A DNA stretch of 6,808 nucleotides from Actinomycetes bacterium (GTDB lineage Bacteria > Actinomycetota > Acidimicrobiia > Acidimicrobiales > Microtrichaceae), in the NCBI GenBank assembly GCA_023423215.1, contig JAFAFZ010000512.1:1-6808 (forward strand), read 5' to 3'. The position numbers were made by a program, and so were the translations under genes. Positions 1 to 5,651 of this stretch are shown one piece after another. The stretch's first letter is position 1; each line of letters opens with the position of its first letter. The notes under the pieces are model-generated. The model saw only the letters and a list, made by a program, of their open reading frames with translations. It did no database searches and was not told where the DNA came from.

Positions 1-782
1 ACCTCGAGCTGCGCTACCAGCCGCAGATCGACCTGCGCTCCGGGCGGGTCACCAAGGTCGAGGCCGTGCTGCGCTGGCAGCGCGAGGACGACACCGCCCG
101 CCTGCCGATGGAGTTCCTCGAGCTCGCCGAGCAGTCGGGGCTGATCCAGCCGCTGACGCGGTGGGTGCTGGGCGAGGCCGCCCGCACCGCGCTGCTGCTC
201 GCCGGCGCCGGGGCGGACGGGCACGGCGGCGCACCGCTCGTCGTGACGACCGACCTGGCCGTGCGCAACCTGTTCGCCCCGGACCTGACCACCTTCGTCG
301 AGCTGCTGCTGCGCTCGGGCGAGCTGCGACCCGAGCTGCTCGAGATCGAGGTCAGCGAGACCGAGCTGATGGACGACCCGGCACGCTCCCACGAGGCGCT
401 CGCACGGCTCTCCGCGCTCGGCCTGCGCTTCGTCGTGGACGACTTCGGCACCGGCTACACCTCGCTGTCGACGATGCAGCACCTGCCCGTGGTCGGGCTG
501 AAGATCGATCGCAGCTACGTCTCGACGATCGCGACGGTGCCGGCGGACGCCGCGATCGTGCGCTCGACGATCGACCTGTCGCACCAGCTCGGCCTGAGCG
601 TCAGCGCGGACGGCGTGCCCGACGCGGTGACGCTCGCACGGCTCGCCGAGTTCGGCTGCGACGTGGCACAGGGCTACCACCTGTCGGGCCCGGTCCCCCT
701 CGAGCTGCTGCCCGGCCGCATCGCCGAGCTCGAGACGGCGGTGCGGGCCTGGATCGGCACCGCCGACACCGTCGACATCTGA
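1..782 (+). CDS. EAL-domain protein (cyclic-di-GMP phosphodiesterase family), 5' partial
   Basis: This is the C-terminal part of a signalling protein whose EAL domain would hydrolyse or sense cyclic di-GMP in the cytoplasm. The first full codon is at base 3, the frame is already open there, and the gene ends with TGA at 780-782. The visible part, about 259 residues, covers almost a whole EAL domain. The EAL signature appears as EAVLRW near base 60. It is followed by EIEVSET (bases 342-362), DDFGTGYTSL (438-467), LKIDRSYV (498-521) and AQGYHLSGP (666-692). Two usually conserved catalytic positions differ. The metal-binding Asn of the NLS motif is Asp (TDLAV, codon 252-254), and the Glu of the AEGVE motif is Asp (ADGVP, codon 609-611). 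Activity may therefore be reduced, or the domain may only bind the ligand. A GGDEF or sensor domain often precedes EAL, but it would lie outside the window. The family call is secure; the activity is not. Confidence 0.95.
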   Translation, partial: LELRYQPQIDLRSGRVTKVEAVLRWQREDDTARLPMEFLELAEQSGLIQPLTRWVLGEAARTALLLAGAGADGHGGAPLVVTTDLAVRNLFAPDLTTFVELLLRSGELRPELLEIEVSETELMDDPARSHEALARLSALGLRFVVDDFGTGYTSLSTMQHLPVVGLKIDRSYVSTIATVPADAAIVRSTIDLSHQLGLSVSADGVPDAVTLARLAEFGCDVAQGYHLSGPVPLELLPGRIAELETAVRAWIGTADTVDI

Positions 783-798
783 CCGTCGACATCTGACC
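768..798. repeat. 14-bp tandem duplication at the EAL stop codon
   Basis: The unit gtcgacatctgacc occurs twice back to back with no mismatch, at 771-784 and 785-798. The identity extends three bases to the left (acc at 768-770). The first copy supplies the last codons and the TGA stop of the EAL gene. The second copy lies just after the stop and carries another TGA in a different frame. It looks like a recent slippage or duplication event without effect on the protein. Confidence 0.9.
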
Positions 799-837
799 GC
801 CGCCGCCTGACGGCCGACGCCGCCGGTCCGGACGCGC

Positions 838-876
838 CACGGGCGCCGGCCGACCGGTGGTCGACCGACGCCCGTG
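838..876. terminator. Hairpin between convergent genes, probable bidirectional terminator
   Basis: A 39-base imperfect palindrome sits between the stop of the EAL gene (plus strand) and the stop of the lipoprotein gene (minus strand). The arms cacgggcg (838-845) and cgcccgtg (869-876) pair perfectly. After one mismatch (846/868), the inner arms 847-855 and 859-867 pair at eight of nine positions around a three-base loop (856-858). In total 16 base pairs form with two single mismatches, mostly G-C. The placement 56 bases after one stop and 19 bases after the other fits a shared terminator. Neither side has a T-run, so it is not a textbook intrinsic terminator, although GC-rich actinobacteria often lack one. 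Confidence 0.65.
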
Positions 877-894
877 CGTCGAAGGGTGGTCGGC

Positions 895-2322
895 TCAGAT
901 GGGCCGGTCGGGATCGACCTTGCCCTCGCCCACGTCCGCGGTGACCTCGGTGACGCCGTCCTCCGGGCAGTGGAAGCCGTCGATGTCGTCGCCCTCGCCG
1001 CCGAGCTCCGGGTAGAGGCGCTCGAACTTCCCGTCCTTCACGACGAGCAGCATGCTGCAGGGGCTGGCCACGGCCTCGGTGTTCTTCGCCGGATCCTGCG
1101 GGGCGTGCAGGCCGCCTGCGGTCCAGTCGTCGACCTCGGCCGCCTGCTCCAGGATGCACGTGCGGTCGAGCACGCCGTCGTTCAGCTCGCCGCACGCGTT
1201 GGCCGCGGTCGCGAAGAGCAGGAACGCCGACATCGTCTGGATGCCCAGGGCACCGGTCTCGCCGCCGTCGACGTAGGTGTCGACCATGTCGAGGTACTGC
1301 TGGATCGCCGGCCACTCCTCGGCCTCCTCGAGCGTGTGCAGCTGCATGCGGACGATCGCGCCCTCGGACTCGGGGGTCAGGAGCTTCTGGTCGTACATGT
1401 TCGTCTCGAGCAGCGGCGTCCCCTCCCAGCCGGCCTGGCGGGCGGCCTTCAGGAAGCCGTTCAGGTTCTCGACCTCGCCGACCCAGCTGAAGCTCGTGGC
1501 GCCCTCGCCGATCATGCGCTGGGCGTAGGGCGTCCAGTCGGTGATGCCGACCACGGGGTACGACTGCTCGCCGACGTCCTCCATGCCGTCGACGCCGTCG
1601 ACCGCGGTGGCGTACTTGGTCTTGACGATCTCGAGCGAGGGCAGCTCGCCCCAGATGGCGGACCACTTGGCCGCGTCCTCGGGGTACAGCTCGGTGAAGT
1701 CGTGGAACCAGGTGTTGGCGACCGAGCTGCCTGGGTTCGGGATCGGCTGCACCTGGCCGTTGGAGTCGGCCTTCTCGGCGGACACGGCGAAGCCCGGGAT
1801 GTCGATCATCCCGCACTGGTGGAAGTCGCTGCCCTCCTTGCCCGAGAACATCAGCGCGTCCTGGGCGAGGCCGCCGCCGACCATGGCGAAGACGTCGTTG
1901 CACGCCGTGGTCATGGCCGCCTCGACGTTGAACAGAGCGGCGTCCAGGTCGACGATCTCGATCGGCAGGCCGCCGATGCCGCCCTGCTCGTTGCACCAGC
2001 CGGCGAACGCAACGCCCGCGTCGTACATGACCTTGTTCAGACCCGGTCGCAGCTCGGCGCTGCGGTCGTTGGCGACGCCGAGGTAGAGCTTGTCCGGCCC
2101 GATGCCGGCCTCGGACGGTTCGACCGTCAGGTCGCCCTCGCCGCAGACCGGCTCCTCGAGGTCGCCGAACACCCCGTCGGCCGGTGCTGCGGTGCCGCCG
2201 CCGTCGGCCTCGGTCGTGGTCGAGCCCTCGTCCTCGCCGGAGGCGTCGTCGCTGCCCGAGGCGCCACACGCCCCTGCGACGAGCGCCGTCACCGCGATCA
2301 GTACCGCCAGTGCACGCTTCAT
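895..2322 (-). CDS. ABC transporter substrate-binding lipoprotein, type 1 periplasmic-binding fold (branched-chain amino-acid/amide type)
   Basis: The protein is 475 residues long and is the extracellular, membrane-anchored receptor of an ABC importer. The start at 2322 gives a classic lipoprotein signal: Met-Lys-Arg, a hydrophobic stretch at residues 4-15, and VAGAC with the lipidated Cys at residue 19. The frame is open upstream to 2406, but that longer start would bury the signal. A Ser/Asp/Glu/Gly/Thr-rich linker (about residues 20-52) follows. The binding fold begins near residue 79, and the segment GWCNEQGGIGGLPIEIVDLD (about 108-127) matches the hallmark N-x-x-GG-I-x-G pattern of the Peripla_BP_6/LivJ fold. 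Further Cys residues (60, 110, 131, 150 and several near the C-terminus) suggest disulfides. The substrate cannot be read from the sequence. LivJ-like proteins bind amino acids, amides, urea or aromatic acids. No permease or ATPase gene is in the window. The acyl-CoA synthetase gene lies 211 bases upstream on the same strand. Confidence 0.88.
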   Translation of the reverse strand: MKRALAVLIAVTALVAGACGASGSDDASGEDEGSTTTEADGGGTAAPADGVFGDLEEPVCGEGDLTVEPSEAGIGPDKLYLGVANDRSAELRPGLNKVMYDAGVAFAGWCNEQGGIGGLPIEIVDLDAALFNVEAAMTTACNDVFAMVGGGLAQDALMFSGKEGSDFHQCGMIDIPGFAVSAEKADSNGQVQPIPNPGSSVANTWFHDFTELYPEDAAKWSAIWGELPSLEIVKTKYATAVDGVDGMEDVGEQSYPVVGITDWTPYAQRMIGEGATSFSWVGEVENLNGFLKAARQAGWEGTPLLETNMYDQKLLTPESEGAIVRMQLHTLEEAEEWPAIQQYLDMVDTYVDGGETGALGIQTMSAFLLFATAANACGELNDGVLDRTCILEQAAEVDDWTAGGLHAPQDPAKNTEAVASPCSMLLVVKDGKFERLYPELGGEGDDIDGFHCPEDGVTEVTADVGEGKVDPDRPI

Positions 2323-2324
2323 GG

Positions 2325-2332
2325 TTCCCCCT
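2325..2332 (-). promoter_or_regulatory. Ribosome binding site of the lipoprotein gene
   Basis: On the minus strand AGGGGGAA lies just before the ATG at 2322, with the purine core about four to five bases away. Together with the signal peptide it fixes this start over in-frame upstream alternatives. Confidence 0.6.
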
Positions 2333-2339
2333 GGTGCGA

Positions 2340-2371
2340 CGATCCCCCCGGATCGCGGCGGTGTGACTCTA
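2340..2371 (-). promoter_or_regulatory. Candidate promoter -10 box and leader palindrome of the lipoprotein gene
   Basis: On the minus strand TAGAGT (2366-2371) fits the TAnnnT form of an actinobacterial -10 box. It would start transcription near 2359 and give a leader of about 36 bases. I see no clear -35 box at the right distance. Just inside the predicted leader is a palindrome with six-base arms, cgatcc (2340-2345) and ggatcg (2350-2355), around a four-C loop on the plus strand. It could be an operator or a leader hairpin. This call rests on pattern only. Confidence 0.3.
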
Positions 2372-2452
2372 GCCACAGCGTGCGCGATCGATGCGTGCAG
2401 GGGCACAGATGTCGGAGCACCGCCTCAGCCTCCCCCTCGTGTCGACCGTTTC

Positions 2453-2491
2453 GTTCGTCGAGCTACCCCGAACCGGCGTACCTCGACGAAC
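2453..2491 (-). terminator. Long imperfect hairpin downstream of the acyl-CoA synthetase gene
   Basis: The outer arms gttcgtcgag (2453-2462) and ctcgacgaac (2482-2491) are perfect ten-base inverted repeats. Inside them, after a mismatch (2463/2481), three more pairs form. After a second mismatch (2467/2477), another three form around a three-base loop (2471-2473). This makes 16 pairs over 39 bases. On the minus strand it begins 43 bases after the synthetase stop and lies before the lipoprotein promoter, so it could end the synthetase transcript and separate the two genes. No U-run follows it. Confidence 0.5.
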
Positions 2492-2517
2492 AGATCGAGT
2501 GGGCGACGAACAGATCG
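2484..2517. repeat. 14-bp direct repeat, two copies 20 bp apart
   Basis: The unit cgacgaacagatcg occurs at 2484-2497 and 2504-2517 without mismatch, with six bases between the copies. The first copy overlaps the right arm of the neighbouring hairpin (2453-2491). The second copy also contains cgacgaac, so it could pair with the same left arm through eight bases. It is either a local duplication or a pair of protein-binding sites. Confidence 0.75.
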
Positions 2518-2533
2518 GGAGGGAGGGACGGGC

Positions 2534-4180
2534 TCAGCGGGCGGGTCGCTCCGCTGCGACCGCGGCGTCGACCACCGACGCCGCCCACCGGTAGTCGGGC
2601 TTGCCGTTCGGGCCCCGCTCGACGACGTCGACCACGACGACGCGCTTGGGGCACTTGTAGCCGGCCAGGTGGGCACGCGTGTGGGCGATCAGGTCTTCCG
2701 GCGACGGGCGGTCCTCGGCGGCCAGGCCGGCGACGAGCGACACGACGGCGTTCACCGACTGGCCCCACTTGTCGTCCGCGACGCCGACGACGTTCGCATC
2801 GAGCACCGCGGCGTGCAGCTTCAGCGTCTCCTCGACCTCTTCGGGGTAGACCTTCTCGCCCGCGGTGTTGATGCAGGCCGAGCCACGACCGAGCAGCACG
2901 ATCGTGCCGTCCGCCTCGACGGTCGCGTAGTCGCCGGGCACCGACCAGACCCGCCCTGCGAAGGTCCGGAACGTGCCGGCCGTCTTGCCGGGGTCCTTGT
3001 AGTAGCCGATCGGGATCGGCCCGCCGACGGCCATCAGGCCGCGCTCCCCCGAGCCGGGCACGACCTCGACGCCGTCCTCGGTGAACACGCGAGCGTGCTC
3101 GCCCAGGCTGAAGCGCGCCGTCGGCGCCGCCTGCCCACGCCGCGCGACCGAGCTGGCGAAGCCGACGCCCTCGGAGGAGCCGAGGGTGTCGGCGAGCGTC
3201 GCGCCGGTCCACTCCAGCAGGGCGTCCTTGGTCTGCTGGGACCACATCACGCCCGACGAGACGATCACCTTCAACGAGGACAGGTCGTAGGGCTCGCCGA
3301 CCGCCGCCGCGTCCTCGAGCGCCGCCAGGATCGGCTTGGCGAACGCGTCCCCGACGATCGTGAGCTGGGTGACCCGGTGGTCCTGCACGGCACGGCACAG
3401 CTCGTGCGCGTCGAACGACCGGGAGGCGAGCGTGACGACGCAGCCGCCCGTCGACAGCACGGCGAGCGACGTGATGGCCGAGGTGCCGTGCATCAGCGGC
3501 GCGGCCGGCAGCAGCCGCACCGCCTTGCCGCGCTCGGCGAAGGTCGCGGCGACGCGCGCGACGCCCTCGACGTCGGCGGGCACCGGCTCCTTGACGATGG
3601 CGAAGGTCGCGGCAGCGGTGCCGAGCAGGCTGCGGTGGGGCCACATCACCCCCTTCGGCATGCCGGTCGTGCCGCCCGTGTAGAGCAGCCAGAGGTCGTC
3701 ACCGCTGCGGTCGATCGGCGGCAGCGGCGAGTGCGTCGCGACGGCCTGCTCGTAGTCGAGCGCCCACTCCGGGCAGGCGTGGGAGCCGTCCGCTCCCACG
3801 CAGACGTAGCGGCGCACCCCGGGCAACCGGTGGCGCAGGTGCTCGAGGCGGGAGATCAGGTCCGCCGAGACGACGACCACCTCGGCGTCGGAGTTGTCGA
3901 ACAGGTACTCGAGCTCGGACTCCAGGTAGCGGTAGTTCACGTTCACGGTCGCCGCGCGCACCTTGAACGCGGCGAACGTCGCCTCGAGGTACTCGGGACG
4001 GTTCGGCAGGTACAGGGCGACCTTCGAGTCGTGGCCGACGCCGACCTCGTCGAAGCACGCCGCCAGACGGGCGGCGCGGTCCTCGAAGGTCCGCCACGAG
4101 TGCACCTCATCGCGGTGGATCGTCGCCGGCGCGTCCGGCACCGTCGCGGCCACGGTCTCCCAGACGGTCGCCAGGTTCAT
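2534..4180 (-). CDS. FadD-type acyl-CoA synthetase (ANL superfamily, FadD19-like)
   Basis: This 548-residue enzyme would activate a carboxylic acid with ATP to an acyl-AMP and then to the acyl-CoA in the cytoplasm. All core ANL motifs are present. They are the phosphate loop YTGGTTGMPKGV (167-178), the A5 motif TLGSSEG (332-338, Glu337), PGDYA with Asp417, GRGSACINTAGEKVYPEEVE (431-450), and the C-terminal PNGKPDYRW with the adenylation Lys at 527. The length and wording of several motifs (LLYTGGTTG.PKGVMW, GEKVYPEEVE, GKPDYRWA) resemble, from memory, actinobacterial FadD19, the steroid side-chain CoA ligase. The exact acid is not proven; long-chain or aromatic acids are possible. The ATG at 4180 has only a weak ribosome site. 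A GTG at 4195 with GGGGG eight bases upstream would add five residues and also fits the family N-terminus. The gene is divergent from the CoA-transferase and upstream of the lipoprotein gene. Confidence 0.93.
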   Translation of the reverse strand: MNLATVWETVAATVPDAPATIHRDEVHSWRTFEDRAARLAACFDEVGVGHDSKVALYLPNRPEYLEATFAAFKVRAATVNVNYRYLESELEYLFDNSDAEVVVVSADLISRLEHLRHRLPGVRRYVCVGADGSHACPEWALDYEQAVATHSPLPPIDRSGDDLWLLYTGGTTGMPKGVMWPHRSLLGTAAATFAIVKEPVPADVEGVARVAATFAERGKAVRLLPAAPLMHGTSAITSLAVLSTGGCVVTLASRSFDAHELCRAVQDHRVTQLTIVGDAFAKPILAALEDAAAVGEPYDLSSLKVIVSSGVMWSQQTKDALLEWTGATLADTLGSSEGVGFASSVARRGQAAPTARFSLGEHARVFTEDGVEVVPGSGERGLMAVGGPIPIGYYKDPGKTAGTFRTFAGRVWSVPGDYATVEADGTIVLLGRGSACINTAGEKVYPEEVEETLKLHAAVLDANVVGVADDKWGQSVNAVVSLVAGLAAEDRPSPEDLIAHTRAHLAGYKCPKRVVVVDVVERGPNGKPDYRWAASVVDAAVAAERPAR

Positions 4181-4333
4181 GCCGTCGCTGTCCACTCGCC
4201 ACACCCCCGATCCGACTCGACCCGCCGGGTCGGTCGGGTCGCCCCGTGAGCCTCGCGCAGTCCCGGGCGCCGCGGCGGATACGGTCGACGGCACATCGGA
4301 CCCGGCCCCAGCGGACCGGCGGGAGGAGCGCAC
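4181..4333. promoter_or_regulatory. Divergent control region between the acyl-CoA synthetase and CoA-transferase genes
   Basis: This 153-base gap must hold both promoters unless the genes are read from elsewhere. The clearest element is a bulged inverted repeat at 4212-4237. Its arms ccgac-t-cgaccc and gggtcggtcgg form 11 pairs around a gcc loop, with one unpaired T at 4217. A further gggtcg follows at 4236-4241. Such an element between divergent catabolic genes is a reasonable operator candidate for a TetR- or GntR-type repressor, but no regulator gene is in the window. TACGGT at 4280-4285 could be a -10 box for the plus-strand gene; I see no convincing -35 box. Confidence 0.35.
4321..4327 (+). 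promoter_or_regulatory. Ribosome binding site of the CoA-transferase gene
   Basis: GGGAGGA lies six bases before the ATG at 4334 and closely matches the Shine-Dalgarno consensus. It is the strongest such site in the window and supports this start. Confidence 0.8.
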
Positions 4334-5635
4334 ATGACGGCACGACGGGTCGCCTCGGCAGCGGAGGCGACCGAGGTGGTGCGAGCCTCGGACACGCTGG
4401 TCGTCGGACTCGGGCCGGCGCACCCGAACGCGTTCCTGCACGCCCTGGGCGAGCGTGACGACTGGGTCGACCTGCAGATGTTCGGCGCCCTGCTCACCGA
4501 CCTCTACTCGGTGTTCAACCACCCTAACGTGCACTACCGGTCGGGCTTCTTCGGACCGGCCGAGCGCCTGCTGCGCGACGGCGGCGCCGACGTGCAGTAC
4601 GTGCCGGCGGACTTCCGGCGGTTCGCACCCATCATCGAGGCGCTGGCACCCCGGGTGATGGCGACCGCGACGGCACCGCCCGACGCGGACGGGTGGTGCA
4701 GCCTGTCGCTGCACGCCGGGGCGACGGTCGACGCGCTGCACGCGGCGGGTGCGGACCCGGACCGGCTGCTCGTCGTCGAGCACTCGCCGCACTACCCGCG
4801 CACCCACGGGCTGATGCCCGAGCACCCGCACCGCCTGCACGTCGACGAGATCGACGTCATCTTCGAGAGCGACGCCCACCCCGTCGACCTGGCCGAGCCG
4901 CCGGCCGATGAGGTCGACCACGCGATCGCCGAGCACGCGCGCCGCTACCTGCCCGACGGCGCCACGCTGCAGACCGGCATCGGGGCGATCCCGTCGCTGA
5001 TCGCGACGCTCCTGTGCGAGGGCTCCGGCGGCGGGTACGGGGTGCACTCCGAGATGTTCACCACGGGCCTGATGCGCCTGCACCAGGCCGGCAAGGTGAC
5101 GAACACGAACAAGGGCGGGTTCGAGGGCATGTCGATCACGACGTTCGCGGCCGGCACGCCCGAGCTCTACGAGTGGCTCGACGGCAACGACCTGGTGCGG
5201 TTCCTGCCGGTCGAGGTCGTGAACTCGGGCGACGTGATCGCGGCGAACGACGACTTCGTGTCGATCAACGGTGCCACTGCGGTCGACCTGTACGGCCAGG
5301 TGGCGGCGGACACCATCAACCGCCGCCAGTACTCGGGCACCGGCGGCCACGAGGACTTCCTGGCGGGCGCGGGGCTGCAGAGCGACGACCGCTCGCTGCT
5401 GTGCCTGCGCTCGTCCAGCGTGGTCGACGGCCAGCTCGTGTCACGGGTCCTGACCAACCTGGGCCCGACCATGGCGGTGACGACCCCGCGCCACCAGGTC
5501 GACGTGGTCATCACCGAGTACGGCCCGGCCGAGCTGAAGGGCCGCACGGTGCGGGAGCGGGCGCTGGCGCTCGTCGAGATCGCCCACCCCGACGTGCGCG
5601 ACGAGCTGCGGGAGACCGCCCTCACCCTCGGCTGA
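4334..5635 (+). CDS. Acetyl-CoA hydrolase/CoA-transferase family protein (4-hydroxybutyrate CoA-transferase-like)
   Basis: The 433-residue protein belongs to the family that moves CoA between carboxylic acids through a glutamyl-CoA intermediate, or hydrolyses acyl-CoA. Its length fits the 4-hydroxybutyrate CoA-transferase/Cat group. The N-terminal domain runs to about residue 180. In the C-terminal domain, LQTGIGAIPS (212-221) matches the conserved LQxGIGxIP segment, and YGVHSEMFTTGLM (235-247) holds the expected catalytic Glu at 240. SGTGGHEDFLAGAGLQS (334-350) corresponds to the SGxGGQxDFxxGA motif, with His where Gln is usual. TEYGPAELKGRTVRERA (394-410) and IAHPDVRDEL (416-425) complete the typical end. 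There is no signal peptide, so it is cytoplasmic. It diverges from the acyl-CoA synthetase gene, which suggests joint work on the same acyl-CoA pool. Substrate and donor cannot be read from the sequence. Its stop lies only 16 bases from the stop of the convergent mutarotase gene. Confidence 0.92.
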   Translation: MTARRVASAAEATEVVRASDTLVVGLGPAHPNAFLHALGERDDWVDLQMFGALLTDLYSVFNHPNVHYRSGFFGPAERLLRDGGADVQYVPADFRRFAPIIEALAPRVMATATAPPDADGWCSLSLHAGATVDALHAAGADPDRLLVVEHSPHYPRTHGLMPEHPHRLHVDEIDVIFESDAHPVDLAEPPADEVDHAIAEHARRYLPDGATLQTGIGAIPSLIATLLCEGSGGGYGVHSEMFTTGLMRLHQAGKVTNTNKGGFEGMSITTFAAGTPELYEWLDGNDLVRFLPVEVVNSGDVIAANDDFVSINGATAVDLYGQVAADTINRRQYSGTGGHEDFLAGAGLQSDDRSLLCLRSSSVVDGQLVSRVLTNLGPTMAVTTPRHQVDVVITEYGPAELKGRTVRERALALVEIAHPDVRDELRETALTLG

Positions 5636-5651
5636 CCCGCCTCACCCGGGA

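Noticed and set aside
674..2269. Minus-strand frame of 531 codons covering the lipoprotein gene in another frame.
   Set aside because: It is almost wholly Arg/Gly/Asp-rich repeats typical of an out-of-frame reading of GC-rich DNA, and it runs across the terminator and the EAL gene end.
2323..2406. N-terminal extension of the lipoprotein to an upstream start at 2406.
   Set aside because: It would place 28 residues before the lipoprotein signal. The ATG at 2322 has a ribosome site and gives a standard signal peptide.
768..2517. Tandem and direct repeats considered as CRISPR or transposon ends.
   Set aside because: Each repeat has only two short copies, with spacing far below that of CRISPR spacers, and no cas or transposase gene or target duplication pattern is present.
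2090..4249. Very long plus-strand open frame (719 codons) opposite the acyl-CoA synthetase gene, and similar long frames at 874-2871.
   Set aside because: They are rich in Arg, Gly, Ala and Pro, show no family motifs, and run antisense to genes with complete motif sets. Long antisense frames are expected in such GC-rich DNA.
4181..5350. Minus-strand frame running upstream of the synthetase start as far as 5350, suggesting a much longer protein.
   Set aside because: The extra residues are low-complexity and antisense to the CoA-transferase gene. The ANL family begins at about the ATG at 4180 or the GTG at 4195.
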